This document shows, piece by piece, positions 11,027 to 21,531 of a stretch of DNA of 64,000 nucleotides (positions within the stretch are counted from its first letter, which is position 1; every line of letters begins with the position of its first letter). The notes under the pieces were generated by a model. That model searched no databases. It was not told where the DNA came from and was given only the letters and a program-made list of their open reading frames with translations. Origin of the DNA: Leptospira sanjuanensis (GTDB lineage: Bacteria > Spirochaetota > Leptospiria > Leptospirales > Leptospiraceae); the NCBI RefSeq assembly GCF_022267375.1, contig NZ_JAIZBH010000001.1, positions 3,362,001 through 3,426,000 on the forward strand, given 5' to 3'. The position numbers were made by a program, and so were the translations under genes.

Positions 11027-11476
11027 ATGATCGTATTTGCGGACAAGGAGAAGGAGCTCAAGGACTCGAAAAGTTTTTGGGCCTGTCTCGGAAGGAACGT
11101 AATTTCAAAATCGGGAGAAAACTCGGGAAGACTGATCGACCTTCGTTTTCTCTCCGGAAATCTTTCCGGCATCATAGTACTCAAGGGTTTTCGCAGAGTT
11201 TATTTTTCCCGGGAACATCTCAAATCCGATTCCAAAGAAAGACTTCTGCTCAAAATCGATCCGCCGAGCAATCTTTTGGGAAAACGAGTCTACGATAAGA
11301 ACGCGCGCTTTCTCGGCTCGGTTTCTTCCGTACAAGTCGCTCCTGGAACGGTCAAACTGATCCGCTTCTGGGTTCGGAAATTTCCATTCTCCTCCAAAAC
11401 GGAATTTTATCCCGAAGACATCGAAACTTCGGTCAAGAATATCATATTAAAAAAAGATCATGCAAAACGAAGATAA
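11027..11476 (+). CDS. PRC-barrel-like protein A
   Basis: 149 residues from ATG 11027. It contains two weak PRC-barrel-type repeats: LGRNVISKSGENSGRLIDLRF and, after the middle, LGKRVYDKNARFLGSVSSVQV. The same G-x-x-V/L-x-(D/S)-x-x-(G)-x-x-L/V pattern occurs in the next gene. The frame stays open up to 10862, inside the MAPEG gene, but no good start is seen there; TTG 10991 is an alternative. Its end overlaps the next gene by 17 nt, so the two are likely co-translated. PRC-barrels act as protein or RNA interaction modules; the partner is unknown. Confidence 0.6.
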   Translation: MIVFADKEKELKDSKSFWACLGRNVISKSGENSGRLIDLRFLSGNLSGIIVLKGFRRVYFSREHLKSDSKERLLLKIDPPSNLLGKRVYDKNARFLGSVSSVQVAPGTVKLIRFWVRKFPFSSKTEFYPEDIETSVKNIILKKDHAKRR

Positions 11477-11891
11477 CATCACTTCGGACGATATTCTCGG
11501 GAAGGAAGCTCTCGATCCCGAAGGCCAAGTCCTCGGAGTCGTCGTCAAACTTCACATCGATCGTACGGAAAAAAAGATCACCGGGATTACGATCGATCAG
11601 GGTTTCATGAAACCAGATCTGTTTATCGGAATCGATTACGTCAAAACCCTCGGTGTGGACGCGATTCTACTCAACACGATTCCGTTCGAAAAATACAAAG
11701 GACTCAAAGTGTTGAACAGCGACGGTTCCGAAAACGGAATCGTGGAGGAAGTGATTTCCAAAAACGGAAAACTCGAATTTATCATCGTAAAAACTTCCCT
11801 CAATCCACTTTCCAAAGAACGAAACAAGATCCCCGCTTCCAAGATTCAGGAAATCGGAGACAAGATTTTGCTCAAAAGAAAATCTTCTTGA
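11460..11891 (+). CDS. PRC-barrel domain protein B
   Basis: 143 residues. Two PRC-barrel units are visible: ILGKEALDPEGQVLGVVVKL near the N-terminus and YKGLKVLNSDGSENGIVEEV in the second half. There is no signal peptide or membrane segment, so it is probably cytoplasmic. It overlaps the preceding PRC-like gene and ends 57 nt before phoU. The neighbouring pair looks like an old tandem duplication. Confidence 0.72.
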   Translation: MQNEDNITSDDILGKEALDPEGQVLGVVVKLHIDRTEKKITGITIDQGFMKPDLFIGIDYVKTLGVDAILLNTIPFEKYKGLKVLNSDGSENGIVEEVISKNGKLEFIIVKTSLNPLSKERNKIPASKIQEIGDKILLKRKSS

Positions 11892-11948
11892 CCAAAGCGG
11901 TTTTTTAAGAACGATTCTTTTTACTTAATCTTTTGTTCACGAGTCCTT

Positions 11949-12665
11949 ATGTCCTCCAAGTTCGACTTCCTTCGTAAAAACCTCTACAGCATGGCCGAGC
12001 TATGTCTGGAACAGGTGTTGCTGCTGGACGACGCATTGGAACAAGACGACGGAGAACTTGCAAGAAAGCTAATCGACCGGGACGACCTGATCGACAACCT
12101 AGAAAAACAAAACGACAACCTTTCCCAGAACGCGATCTTGGAAGCCGTTGCAAACCGCAATTCCATGGGAATGGATCAAGTGGACGGAGAAGTCGTTTTA
12201 AAACGGGACCCTCTCCGCTTTGCTCTTTCCGCAATTCGGATCACGAGAAACTTGGAAAGAATGGGAGATCAGATCGTAAACTGCGCCAAATGTTTTCGAA
12301 GAGGTCTGATCCCGAAACGTTTCTTCTGCGACGAGGAAATTCTCAACAAACTCTTATCCAGAGTCATTACGATCGTAGGAATGGCGGTGGAATCCTTGGT
12401 TGAGGAAAAAAACCGTTTTTACGGAAGCGTTCATTCCGTGGAAGAAGAGATCAACAATCTCTGTCAATCCGCGTTCTTAAAGTTCGTAATGGACCCGAGA
12501 CTGGATAAGAATCAATTCGCGGACGTTTATCGATTGATTCTTTGTTTGGAACGAACCGGAGACTACGCAGTCAACATCGCGGAAGAGTTGGTTCGTCTCA
12601 ACACAGGCATGGACATTCGACACGTTTCCGATCCGGTGCAAGCGATCGCAAAAACCGCAAGCTGA
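11949..12665 (+). CDS. phoU: PhoU-family phosphate regulatory protein
   Basis: 238 residues, all-helical. It has the two PhoU three-helix units with their metal-binding motifs: [18 protein letters not shown] near residues 97-114 and [15 protein letters not shown] near 200-214. PhoU proteins restrain phosphate uptake and PhoR-type signalling. No pst or phoB/R genes are adjacent here, so the partner could instead be a Na/Pi or PitA-like transporter elsewhere. Family assignment is firm, pathway partner is not. Confidence 0.85.
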   Translation: MSSKFDFLRKNLYSMAELCLEQVLLLDDALEQDDGELARKLIDRDDLIDNLEKQNDNLSQNAILEAVANRNSMGMDQVDGEVVLKRDPLRFALSAIRITRNLERMGDQIVNCAKCFRRGLIPKRFFCDEEILNKLLSRVITIVGMAVESLVEEKNRFYGSVHSVEEEINNLCQSAFLKFVMDPRLDKNQFADVYRLILCLERTGDYAVNIAEELVRLNTGMDIRHVSDPVQAIAKTAS

Positions 12666-12839
12666 TCGGTTTCCATTTAGGCGGAGACGCTTTCGGCAAT
12701 CTAAGAATCTATCGTTCCTTTAAGAATATTCTGGAAATATAATTCACTTCATTTCAGAATATAACCTGCTAAGGCATTTTCAAGCGAATGAGTTATACTG
12801 TTTCAGTCACTCTTATCATAAAAAGAATTTGGTTCTATC

Positions 12840-15065
12840 ATGAAAAAACACTTTCTTCATACCGAAAACGGTTCGTCCGTTTTCTGGCAAATCGAAGTCT
12901 CCGGTCTTTCTCTGGTTCTTTCCTCCGGTAAAACCGGCTTTGTGGGTAAACGTTCCATCCGCAATTTCAACACGCGAGACCAATGTCTGAAAGAATTTCA
13001 AAAACTCATCGATCAAAAAACGAAACTCGGATTCCAAGAGTCGGATCAAATTCCTTCCTTTAAAACTCTGACCGGAAAAGCGAATTATCTCGAAACCTGG
13101 AAGTCTATCGTAAACGCCTCCGAACCCAAAGAAGCGCTCCGTTCCCACTTTCAATTCTTAACGGAAACGGAAGAATGCAAAGAACTTCTGGATAAGATCG
13201 TTTCCAAGATCGATCAAATCTACATCGAAAACGATCAGTTCGTGTTTACTCTTCCTTGGCATCACGACGAGGAAACCGCCGTTCATATCCGATGGAACGC
13301 GCCGTATCTCGGAAATATTCATTCTTCCGTTCCGTATTCTTTAGCGAAGTTCGTTTCCAACTTCAACGGCGTAGGCTTTCATCATGACAACGACGACTTT
13401 GCAACGCTTTCCATACAAGGAGTCAGCGCTTACGGAGAAAACAGACCTGCCCGCATCGTCGGAGACGGGGGTTGGGAAGAAGAGATTTTAGAAGAAGGAG
13501 ACGATTGGTGGATCAATCCCTTGGTCGTCGTGGAAAAAGATTACGGAGACGTTCAAAGTTTCGGAGCATTCGACGAAAGCCAAAATTGGTATGTCTTTCA
13601 TCCCTTTATCAAAAATAAACTCGGAGAACCCGCGATCGCGAGCGTCTATCACGGATCCTGCGAGATGGAAGGGGAAATCGTCCGTTTCGGAATGGGCGGT
13701 TTTATTCTGCGGGAGATCGGTTCCTGGATCTTGAACATCCGAGGATACGATCTCGAAAAAGATCTTTCTCTTTCCGGCGGACCGGTTCTCACGAATAAGT
13801 TTCAAGAGTTCATGGCGAAAAAAGCCGTGGCCCTTTCCGAAAATCACCCGATCATCGCCAAACGTTTGTTAGAGTATGATTGGCATTCCCTCTCGTCCTG
13901 GATTCATAATACGATTTCCGATTGGGTCAAGTCTCTCCAAAATTCCGTCAAAGAAAATATTCTCGTCATCGATACGTATTGGGACGACGCGGGAGAAATC
14001 ATCGTTCTCGGTTTCGACTGGCATTCGGGGATCGACTACGACGAAGCGATGTCGGAAGGCGCGAACGAAATCGAATACATTTTAGACTTCACTTCCTTTT
14101 ATAAGACCGTTTTAGGAACGACCTTTATCGAGGAATTGAACGGAGACGAAGTTATCGGAATCTTAGAGGACGACTACGCGATCACCCGTGACATCTTAGC
14201 GTATCTTTCGGTCGAAAATCTGATCTCGATCGTCAACGGAAAAGAGTTTCAAAAACTTCCCCGCGACGAAGAAGGGTTATACGTCGCTTATTCGCATTAT
14301 CACGACGAGGAAGCGGAAGTCGCTTATCATTCTTCCGAAAAAGAGATTAAAAGCGAGTTTATCAAAAGTCTTTTTTCCGCGGACGAAAAAGGAAAACCGG
14401 TCAAGGAGATTTCGGAAAGCGAACAGGAGATTCTCGACGACATCACAGGCGACGTTTTAGAAGATTATCCTTGGGTTTGGAAAAGTTCGATCGAAAAAAG
14501 CATCAATCGGCTCGCGGCGAACTTTCAGGAAAACAAGGAACGGTATCAAAGGGAATTCAACAAGATTCTTGAATATAAGGATAAAGCCTCCAGCGACGAG
14601 GAGGAAATGACTTTGATGAACCTCGGGATGCAGATGAGTTCCGCCGCATTGAACCGTTTTTTACGCGAAAACAAACCGGACCTCGCGGGATGGGTGCTTC
14701 ATTGCTACAACGAAATTTATCAGACTCTCGGAATCAGCCGTAATTCCACGTTGAAAGGAAACGAAACCGGAACTTCGTATAACACCGCCGAATACTTTTC
14801 CGGCGACATCATCGTCTTTATCGCGAAATACGGCGGAGGAAAATATCTTCCTTTGCTGGAGGATCTTTTGCCTTCGGACATTCAGGACGCGAGACTCGCA
14901 TTCAATCTCGCGTGTTTGAATTCTCTGGAGAAGAAGAAGGACAATCTTCTGCGTTATACGAAATTGGCGCTCAGTTTAGGAAAACCCAAAAAGGATTTTC
15001 AAGACAGCGACTTCGACAACTTTCGAGACGACGCTGAATTCCATTCTTTGGTTGCGCTACACTGA
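12840..15065 (+). CDS. Large WGR-domain-like protein with C-terminal TPR-type end
   Basis: 741 residues, no signal peptide. Residues 1-60 resemble a WGR domain ([19 protein letters not shown] then GKRSIRNF and a Lys-rich helix). The long middle is acidic and has no family I recognise. The last 120 residues contain helix pairs with [19 protein letters not shown], similar to a TPR end-of-group module. WGR domains bind nucleic acid or act in PARP-like proteins; a role cannot be given. A single gene with its own 174-bp upstream gap. Confidence 0.6.
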   Translation: MKKHFLHTENGSSVFWQIEVSGLSLVLSSGKTGFVGKRSIRNFNTRDQCLKEFQKLIDQKTKLGFQESDQIPSFKTLTGKANYLETWKSIVNASEPKEALRSHFQFLTETEECKELLDKIVSKIDQIYIENDQFVFTLPWHHDEETAVHIRWNAPYLGNIHSSVPYSLAKFVSNFNGVGFHHDNDDFATLSIQGVSAYGENRPARIVGDGGWEEEILEEGDDWWINPLVVVEKDYGDVQSFGAFDESQNWYVFHPFIKNKLGEPAIASVYHGSCEMEGEIVRFGMGGFILREIGSWILNIRGYDLEKDLSLSGGPVLTNKFQEFMAKKAVALSENHPIIAKRLLEYDWHSLSSWIHNTISDWVKSLQNSVKENILVIDTYWDDAGEIIVLGFDWHSGIDYDEAMSEGANEIEYILDFTSFYKTVLGTTFIEELNGDEVIGILEDDYAITRDILAYLSVENLISIVNGKEFQKLPRDEEGLYVAYSHYHDEEAEVAYHSSEKEIKSEFIKSLFSADEKGKPVKEISESEQEILDDITGDVLEDYPWVWKSSIEKSINRLAANFQENKERYQREFNKILEYKDKASSDEEEMTLMNLGMQMSSAALNRFLRENKPDLAGWVLHCYNEIYQTLGISRNSTLKGNETGTSYNTAEYFSGDIIVFIAKYGGGKYLPLLEDLLPSDIQDARLAFNLACLNSLEKKKDNLLRYTKLALSLGKPKKDFQDSDFDNFRDDAEFHSLVALH

Positions 15066-15199
15066 AACAGGAAACCCGCCTAAAAAAATCGCTGCGTGGC
15101 GAGGGTTCAACGCGATCCAAGATGATCGGAGAAATTTCTTTCATTTTGGATCGGCTGCGACGAGATCGTTTAAAAAGAATTTTGCGCCGACTGCGATCG

Positions 15200-16009
15200 T
15201 CACTCCTTCGGATTGACCACGATCGGAAGATTGTCTTTTCCTTGCGGAACGAATATCAATTTAGAATTGGGACTTTCAAAAGATTTGTACTGAAGATATT
15301 TGGTCGTCAGTTTGTCGTTGATGATCGCCTGAGATTTCGCCTGTGCGTCGGCGCGGATCAACTGTGCCTCCGCATCGGCTCTCGCTTTTTTTTTGGCGAT
15401 CTCGATATTTTTTTCCGCGATCTCAAGTTCGTATTTCTGTTGTTCGAGTTCCTGTTGTTTGGTCAGCTTCGCCTCGATCGCGTGCAGCATATTCGGTGAA
15501 TATTCGATGTCGTCCAGAATCACGTCGAACACTTCGATATGTTTTCCTTTGGTCCGTTCCACAACCGCGGTTTTAATGTCGCGGGCCAACACCGCGCTGT
15601 TCTTAGAAATCTGAATCATCTGGTGATGCGAAACTACGTTCCGAATGGAAGCGCGGAACTCGGGCTGCACAATACTTCTATAATATTCCGGTCCCACTTC
15701 CACGTGAAGCTGATAGATTTCATCGCGGATCGGACGGAGAATGATCACAGCCTGGACGTCTATCTTCAAGTCGTCGTTCGTCAAAACGTCGACCTTCTCC
15801 TTATGAGAATCCCATTGCGTGGAATAGGTATAAATATCGTTCCAGGGAAGAAGCCAGTAAAATCCGTTCAACACGGGATCTTTGCTGAGTCCAACGTCCG
15901 TGATTCCGAACGGCTTCCAGAATAATCCGATCTGTCCCGGATGAACGGTGGAACCGCAGTTTAAGGTGAAAACCAAAAGTAACGCGAGAAAAAATTGATT
16001 CTTGTTCAT
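15200..16009 (-). CDS. SPFH/prohibitin (band 7) lipoprotein
   Basis: 269 residues. The signal ends LVFTLNC, a Leptospira lipobox, so it is probably a lipoprotein rather than a transmembrane stomatin. The SPFH domain runs from GQIGLFWKPFG through VDVLTNDDLKIDVQAVIILR to VVERTKGKHIEVFDVILDDI. An Ala/Glu/Lys-rich coiled coil (residues 180-230) follows, as in prohibitins. These proteins form ring-like membrane assemblies. It precedes the FxLYD gene by 23 nt on the opposite side of transcription order (it is downstream), so both may be one transcript. Confidence 0.82.
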   Translation of the reverse strand: MNKNQFFLALLLVFTLNCGSTVHPGQIGLFWKPFGITDVGLSKDPVLNGFYWLLPWNDIYTYSTQWDSHKEKVDVLTNDDLKIDVQAVIILRPIRDEIYQLHVEVGPEYYRSIVQPEFRASIRNVVSHHQMIQISKNSAVLARDIKTAVVERTKGKHIEVFDVILDDIEYSPNMLHAIEAKLTKQQELEQQKYELEIAEKNIEIAKKKARADAEAQLIRADAQAKSQAIINDKLTTKYLQYKSFESPNSKLIFVPQGKDNLPIVVNPKE

Positions 16010-16032
16010 AAGTAAACTCTTATATCCCTTTT

Positions 16033-16461
16033 TTAGTTACTGCCTTCGAATTCGATCGTAAAACGTTTGATCAGCTTCATATCCACGAACTTGGCGCTCG
16101 CGTAAAAATCCCGTTTGTGTCCGGCAGGCAAACCTTGGATCGCAAACTGACAAGATTCCAAAAGATTGTCTTCCTTATCGTAAATGTTCATCGTAAAGAA
16201 CGCTTCGGAATAATCCTTGCCGGAAAGGTTTTCGATTTGTCCGTTGATCTCAAGATAGGTGAACTGATCCTGTAATCCGACGTTATAATATTTGAATTTT
16301 CCGTCCAAGGTGAATTCTCCCTGCGGTTTGCTCCAGAGAAGAACCGGAACCAATACAAGAAGAAGAACGAGACGGGAGAAAACATCGAAGACGATTCGTT
16401 GCGGATTGAGTAAGGAAGTTTTTTTGCCGGATAAGTCGGTGTGATCGGGTTGATGATTCAT
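16033..16461 (-). CDS. FxLYD-domain-like exported protein
   Basis: 142 residues. One hydrophobic segment (about 30-43, [13 protein letters not shown]) acts as signal or anchor. A beta-sandwich-like region follows: [20 protein letters not shown], then [15 protein letters not shown] and the pre-C-terminal [11 protein letters not shown]. This is the FxLYD pattern found in bacterial exported proteins of unknown role. It is upstream of the SPFH lipoprotein gene with a 23-nt gap and probably shares its transcript. Confidence 0.68.
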   Translation of the reverse strand: MNHQPDHTDLSGKKTSLLNPQRIVFDVFSRLVLLLVLVPVLLWSKPQGEFTLDGKFKYYNVGLQDQFTYLEINGQIENLSGKDYSEAFFTMNIYDKEDNLLESCQFAIQGLPAGHKRDFYASAKFVDMKLIKRFTIEFEGSN

Positions 16462-16765
16462 AAGATACTCGACTTAAAAGCGTATCATTCTATTCAAAAA
16501 ACGGAAACCGTATTCCGAACCGTTTCCAAATTTTTCCGAATGTTCCGACAAGAATGAGGCTTTTTACTTGCAAAAAATATGATTCTCCGATAACGCTCGC
16601 GATCCGTAGAGACCGAGATTGAGTTTTCCCGCCGCCAAAAATCCGGGAAAAACTCAGCACGTCGCTCGCGCCGCAGGGTTCGAAAAATTTTACGACGGAA
16701 TCGTCGTATCTCCGATATAGTATTTTCCCATAAGAAATTCGCGGGGATTCCCCTCAGTCCGATTC

Positions 16766-17440
16766 TCATCCGCTTTCCGGAACCTCGTCGAGATAACTTT
16801 TCAATTCTTCTTTGAGTCCGGGAGGAAGTTGAAGGCCGGAACTCTCGATCCGTTCGTTGTATTTGCTGAACGAAAATCGATGACGCGAAGTTCTCAGATA
16901 ATCCGCGAGCGCTTCCGAACCCCAATCCAAAATGTCTTGGATGTATTCTTCGTTTTCTTCCAGCTTTTCGCAATACGGTATAAACAAAGGACGATTGACC
17001 GGTCTTCCGATCGTTCTGTAGAACATCAGGCGTTTGAGAAGATCGCTGTCCTTCAACGTGTCCTTCTGTTCCATCGCCTTCTCCACCATTCTTAGATTGA
17101 TACAATCCAAGAATTCGACTTTGAGGTGATCGTCTTTCAGACGTTTGCAAAGAGAGGCTTTGATTTCTTCGGTTTCGTAGAGAAAATTAGGACAATATTC
17201 GGGACATTCCGTTTCTTTATGAAGATCGCAAAAATGAAGGAGAATACAATCGATATCGGAAGCGGTTTCCACGATTCCGAAATTGATCGATCCCAAGATT
17301 TCCACGCCCGTATGAAAGCCCTTGTCTTCGAGTTCTTTCAGCGCAATACGAAAGGCCTGCATTCGTTTGAGGGCTTCTTTGGTATCGTAATTTCGATATT
17401 TGTTTTTTAAAGCGATGTATTTCTCTACAAGTTTCGTCAT
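16766..17440 (-). CDS. Nucleotidyltransferase-fold protein
   Basis: 224 residues. The N-terminal half carries [19 protein letters not shown], i.e. G-S followed by S-D-x-D, the metal-binding core of the polymerase-beta-like nucleotidyltransferase fold. A Cys-rich stretch follows ([16 protein letters not shown]). The substrate is unknown. Its start overlaps the stop of the esterase gene as ATGA, so the pair is translationally coupled. A 304-bp gap without recognisable signals follows it. Confidence 0.65.
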   Translation of the reverse strand: MTKLVEKYIALKNKYRNYDTKEALKRMQAFRIALKELEDKGFHTGVEILGSINFGIVETASDIDCILLHFCDLHKETECPEYCPNFLYETEEIKASLCKRLKDDHLKVEFLDCINLRMVEKAMEQKDTLKDSDLLKRLMFYRTIGRPVNRPLFIPYCEKLEENEEYIQDILDWGSEALADYLRTSRHRFSFSKYNERIESSGLQLPPGLKEELKSYLDEVPESG

Positions 17441-18144
17441 CCGGTGATGTTCCTGAGATACAGGTTCATACCCCTAAGTACGATCTCTGGAATTTCATGT
17501 CCACCCGGAAAAGCGATCATTTCCCCTTTCCATCCGGCTCCGATTAACAGTTGTTCGAGTTTTTTTGCGGCGGGATAACCGAGGACCGGATCCATTCTTC
17601 CGTGACTTTGAAAAAACTTATAGTCCTTCTTTTTTTCCGCAAGGCGCTTCCAATCCGTTTCACTGATCAACGTCCCCGAAAGAATCAGCAAACCTGCCGG
17701 AGAAATTTCGGAATGAAGCGCTATGTCCGTTGCGAGCATCGCACCTTGACTGAAACCTCCAAGGATCACCTTGTCCATAGAGACTCCTAAACTGCGGATC
17801 ATCTCGACGGCCTTCTCGCGAGCGCTTTCCAAACCTGCCGGATAACGATCCGAAAAATCGCGATACCCGCCGGTCATCATCGCTCGTTGTAAAGCTTCCA
17901 TGTCGATCGGGAACCAAGCCCTTCCGTTATAACCGGGCATTACAGGAATCTCCAACACGCCGTTGGGGAAAAGCCAATTCGTTCCGTCGGGAAGATCCAA
18001 ATAGGCGCTGAGAGGAGAAAGATCGTACGCGTTCGCTCCGTAACCGTGAAACAAAATCACAGTGAAAGCGTCCGGATTACCGGGCAAATGAACTGCTTCG
18101 ATCGGGCCGACCATCTCCAAAGGGCGATTGTAAGAAGATTGCAT
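17437..18144 (-). CDS. Carboxylesterase/phospholipase-like alpha/beta hydrolase
   Basis: 235 residues. The catalytic triad is visible: Ser132 in GGFSQGA, Asp185 in [10 protein letters not shown] and His216 in GGHEIP. The oxyanion region is [11 protein letters not shown]. This is the acyl-protein-thioesterase/carboxylesterase type (about 220 residues). I chose ATG 18144 because GGAG lies nine bases upstream; a start at 18216 would add 24 residues outside the family. It is cytoplasmic by sequence and coupled to the nucleotidyltransferase-fold gene. The substrate is not predictable. Confidence 0.8.
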   Translation of the reverse strand: MQSSYNRPLEMVGPIEAVHLPGNPDAFTVILFHGYGANAYDLSPLSAYLDLPDGTNWLFPNGVLEIPVMPGYNGRAWFPIDMEALQRAMMTGGYRDFSDRYPAGLESAREKAVEMIRSLGVSMDKVILGGFSQGAMLATDIALHSEISPAGLLILSGTLISETDWKRLAEKKKDYKFFQSHGRMDPVLGYPAAKKLEQLLIGAGWKGEMIAFPGGHEIPEIVLRGMNLYLRNITG

Positions 18145-18228
18145 GTCTAAATTCTCCAAAAACGAAATGAAAGAATGTTCATCTAACGAGTCTACCGTTG
18201 CAATTTGAAAAGGCAAAGGAAATTCGAG

Positions 18229-18259
<31 letters not shown>

Positions 18260-18304
18260 CCGCGGAAATGGAAAGCCAATTAGAAACTCGACGCGAGGGA
18301 AATC

Positions 18305-19072
18305 ATGTCTAAACAATTCGAAGGGAAAGTAGCACTCGTTACCGGAGCGGCGTCTCCGCGCGGTCTCGGAAGAGCGATCGCAAATACAATCGCAAAAGAA
18401 GGAGGCGACATAGTAGTCGTCGACTTAAACAAAGAACATATCGAACAAGCGGCCGCCGATATCGCGAAAGAATTCGGCGTAAAAACGTTGGGAATTCCCT
18501 GCAACGTCACCAAACCGGACGACTGCGACGCGGTCATCGCCGGTGTAAAAGATAAATTCGGAAAACTCGACTTTCTCGTGAACAACGCCGGAGTATTGAA
18601 GGACAATCTTTTCATGAGAATGTCCGAGCAGGAATTCGACTTCGTTCTCGACGTAAACTTGAAGGGAGTTTTCTTGATGACCAAGTATGCGTCCAAACTT
18701 CTTCTCAAAGCCGAGTCCGGAAGAATCGTAAACATCTCCTCCGTTTCGGGACTTACGGGACAACCGGGACAAGCGAACTACTCCTCTTCCAAAGCGGGAG
18801 TGATCGCTCTTACGAAAGTTGCCGCGAGAGAATTTGCGGGAAGAAACGTTCTCGTAAACGCGGTTTGTCCGGGTTACGTTCAAACCGATATGACCGCCTC
18901 CCTTCCGGAAGAAGTTCAAAAGAAACTCACCGATCCGATGTTCATTCCTCTTCGTAGACCGGGAACACAACAAGAGATCGCAAACGCGGTGAAATTTTTC
19001 CTAAGCGATCAGTCCAATTACATCACCGGAACTTATTTGAGAGTCGACGGCGGCGCCGCGATCGGAATGTAA
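18305..19072 (+). CDS. fabG: 3-oxoacyl-ACP reductase-type short-chain dehydrogenase (FabG-like)
   Basis: 255 residues, classical SDR. The cofactor loop reads [13 protein letters not shown], an unusual two-residue-longer Rossmann turn. NNAG follows near residue 95, the catalytic Ser lies in NISSVSG and the Tyr-Lys pair in ANYSSSKAG. The end, [17 protein letters not shown], fits FabG. It reduces 3-oxoacyl-ACP with NADPH in fatty acid synthesis if truly FabG; many SDRs look alike, and no fab genes are adjacent. A 9-bp inverted repeat (19082-19090 and 19119-19127) follows. Confidence 0.75.
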   Translation: MSKQFEGKVALVTGAASPRGLGRAIANTIAKEGGDIVVVDLNKEHIEQAAADIAKEFGVKTLGIPCNVTKPDDCDAVIAGVKDKFGKLDFLVNNAGVLKDNLFMRMSEQEFDFVLDVNLKGVFLMTKYASKLLLKAESGRIVNISSVSGLTGQPGQANYSSSKAGVIALTKVAAREFAGRNVLVNAVCPGYVQTDMTASLPEEVQKKLTDPMFIPLRRPGTQQEIANAVKFFLSDQSNYITGTYLRVDGGAAIGM

Positions 19073-19081
19073 GATGGAAAC

Positions 19082-19127
19082 ACGCGGAGAGAAGAATCTC
19101 GAGCAATCCTGATTTTGTTCTCCGCGT
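19082..19127 (+). terminator. Possible hairpin terminator after fabG
   Basis: ACGCGGAGA at 19082-19090 pairs perfectly with TCTCCGCGT at 19119-19127, leaving a 28-nt loop, ten bases after the fabG stop. There is no run of T after the stem, so it could instead act in transcript stability. Confidence 0.35.
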
Positions 19128-19265
19128 TGTTTGAACGGCTCGCTGCGCATTTCGAACGCTTTTGTATCACGAAATCTAGTTCTTTCTTTTTCCAAACAAT
19201 TCCGTTTATTCTTCTTAACGTAAAACGCTTTCCTAAGAATCCGGTTTTTACAAGCTGTTCCTAAC

Positions 19266-20330
19266 TTGAAACGTTACGCATTCTTAATACTGCTATCTTT
19301 GATCGTATTCTCGTCCGCAAAATCCGTATTTTCCGAGGCGGTTTGTGTCGGCGTAGAATGCGCTTCCATCCCGGCGGAAATCACGTTGGGAGCAAATCTC
19401 GTCGATCCGGCCTTGGACGCGGTTTATACGAAGGAATTCCTTCTTTCGATGGGAGAAGCGGCCGTCCTGCAGAACATCAACTCATCTTTGTTAGGCGGGA
19501 ACAAACTCGATCAAGGGAGAATCGGAATCGGTTATTCGATCGCGAGAACCAACCTAAGTCCGCGGAATTATCTGTTTGAGAACTCGGAACTTCGGGAGCT
19601 TCCGAAGCAGGGAATCGCGGCTTCTCCTTCGATCAGTTTCGGAGTCAACCTGGGCTCGCTCTTTGACAAACCGAGTCCGTTTTTATCCAAATGGGATCTT
19701 CACTTTCATTATTTTCCGTATCAACTTTCCGAACAAAACGTTCCTTTTTTAAAACTCAGAAAAACGGATCTGCACGGCAAAGTGGCGAACTCCGGTCTGA
19801 ATCTTCGTTTTTTCCCGTTTGCGGAAGCGAAGAATTCTTTCGGAGAGGAAACAAAGGGCGGACTTTCGTTCGGGTTCGGTTTGTATCAATCGTTGCAGAC
19901 GGTAAGTCTTCATTCTTACGATCGTAAACCGACAAATATCAATCTCGGCGGTCAAAGAAGAAAGTGGATCGGAATCAACGATCTAACATACAATTCTAAT
20001 ATTTATTCGGCGACCTTGGACGTTCGTTACGCGGAGTCGATCGGCTTTTTCACTCTTTACGGCGGTTTGGGCGCGATGTACAACCGCGGGACGTTGAACA
20101 TTCAAGTGGATCGAAACGTCGCTCTTTCTTCCGCAAACAATCGGGAAGATTTTTTAACCAACCCTACTCTCGCTTTCCTAAGCTTGGAACGGAATCTTTC
20201 CATCGATCATACAAACTGGTACGGAACCTTCGGTATGGAATTTACCTTCGGAAGAGCGAACTTTCTAATCGAAGTTCTGAAAAATAAAAATTCGGAATCG
20301 GTCAGCGCGGGCGTATTCTATCGTTTTTGA
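19266..20330 (+). CDS. Outer-membrane beta-barrel-like exported protein
   Basis: 354 residues. A signal peptide (about 1-24, ending SVFSEA) precedes a segment with two Cys (CVGVEC). Alternating hydrophobic strands follow, e.g. GRIGIGYSIART, FGVNLGSLF, GGLSFGFGLYQSL, TLYGGLGAMYN and YGTFGMEFTFG. It ends in VSAGVFYRF, a C-terminal Phe typical of barrel insertion signals. The start is TTG with no clear Shine-Dalgarno site, so start confidence is low. I do not recognise a named Leptospira protein. Confidence 0.62.
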   Translation: MKRYAFLILLSLIVFSSAKSVFSEAVCVGVECASIPAEITLGANLVDPALDAVYTKEFLLSMGEAAVLQNINSSLLGGNKLDQGRIGIGYSIARTNLSPRNYLFENSELRELPKQGIAASPSISFGVNLGSLFDKPSPFLSKWDLHFHYFPYQLSEQNVPFLKLRKTDLHGKVANSGLNLRFFPFAEAKNSFGEETKGGLSFGFGLYQSLQTVSLHSYDRKPTNINLGGQRRKWIGINDLTYNSNIYSATLDVRYAESIGFFTLYGGLGAMYNRGTLNIQVDRNVALSSANNREDFLTNPTLAFLSLERNLSIDHTNWYGTFGMEFTFGRANFLIEVLKNKNSESVSAGVFYRF

Positions 20331-20608
20331 ATGTTCTCGGTTTTCGCAAATCTTCTTTTCGATTTTCTTTCGGTTCTTAAAGTCCCGAACCGGAAGATAT
20401 GGTTCTCTGGGCAAAATCGGCGCGCTTCCGAATCGATTCCCCAAGGCCGATCGGCTTAACTCCCTTTCACTACGGCTTTTTAATCCGAAAAGACTGATCG
20501 AATCCGGCTTCGATCGGCTTTTGTCCGGATTCGATAAGAAAAGAAGCCGGAAATGCGTTTTACTATTTCCGAAAGTTCGGAGAAAAACCCGAACGAAAGG
20601 AAAAAACA

Positions 20609-21433
20609 ATGAACGAACAATCTCAATGGATTCAAACCGCGGTCGAGTTACTTCCACACATACCGAAAGTCTTTCTCATCGATTTTCTCCGCTACTTCGT
20701 GTTTGCGGGCGTCGCCTTCGTAGTTCTGTATGTATGGAAACATCCCTTTCAAAACAGAAAGATTCAGGCTAAACAAGCGCAACCGTCTCAGTTTCGAAAA
20801 GAATTCCTCTATTCGATTTCCTCAGTTACGGTTTATACGGCGGTAACTCTTACCGTTTTATTTTTTCGAAAATTCGGTTATTTCCGATTTTATGACAACA
20901 TCCAAGAACACGGATGGAGTTATTTGTTTTTCAGCGCTCTTCTCATTTTGGTGATCCAAGACTTTTACTTTTACTGGACTCACCGTTTGATGCACACTCG
21001 TCTGCTCTTCAAGGCATTTCATAAGGTTCATCACGAATCGGTTACGCCTTCTCCTTGGACCGCTTATTCGTTTAGTCCGGGAGAAGCGTTCATACACGCG
21101 CTGATTCTGCCGATCGTCGTTTCGCTGTTTCCCGTTCATACATTGGCTTTATTGATTTCGATGACGTTTCAGATCGTCAGAAACGTATTGGGACACAGCG
21201 GTTACGAAATGTTTCCCCGCTGGTTTCTTTCCAATCGAATCCTGAAATATATCAACACGAACACGAATCACGATATGCATCACCAATTCTTTCGTTACAA
21301 TTTCGGACTCTATACGACGATCTGGGACGAGATATTCGGAACGATTCATCCGGAATATGAGAAAACCTTTAACAAGATCACCGAAGAAAAAGATGCGGGT
21401 GTTTCGGAGGAAATCGAACTCGGAGCGAATTAA
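20609..21433 (+). CDS. Fatty acid hydroxylase / sterol desaturase family membrane enzyme
   Basis: 274 residues with four or so membrane segments. The di-iron His clusters are intact: HRLMH (about 131), HKVHH (about 144) and HDMHHQ (about 226). These define the fatty-acid-hydroxylase superfamily, which hydroxylates or desaturates lipid substrates with O2. AAAGGAAAAAA precedes ATG 20609. The lipid substrate is unknown. The next gene, on the opposite strand, encodes a membrane-bound AraC regulator. Confidence 0.83.
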   Translation: MNEQSQWIQTAVELLPHIPKVFLIDFLRYFVFAGVAFVVLYVWKHPFQNRKIQAKQAQPSQFRKEFLYSISSVTVYTAVTLTVLFFRKFGYFRFYDNIQEHGWSYLFFSALLILVIQDFYFYWTHRLMHTRLLFKAFHKVHHESVTPSPWTAYSFSPGEAFIHALILPIVVSLFPVHTLALLISMTFQIVRNVLGHSGYEMFPRWFLSNRILKYINTNTNHDMHHQFFRYNFGLYTTIWDEIFGTIHPEYEKTFNKITEEKDAGVSEEIELGAN

Positions 21434-21531
21434 AAACGCCGATCCGATCGATCGAAAAACGTGTTTCGAAAAAACGAACGTTAAGAACGAAATCGGATTC
21501 CAAGCGGATCTGCGCTTCTTCGGTTTCTTTC

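Noticed and set aside
16462..16765. ORF extending 16494-17150 on the minus strand
   Set aside because: It is an Arg/Ser-rich shadow of the nucleotidyltransferase-fold gene in another frame; the gap itself shows nothing recognisable.
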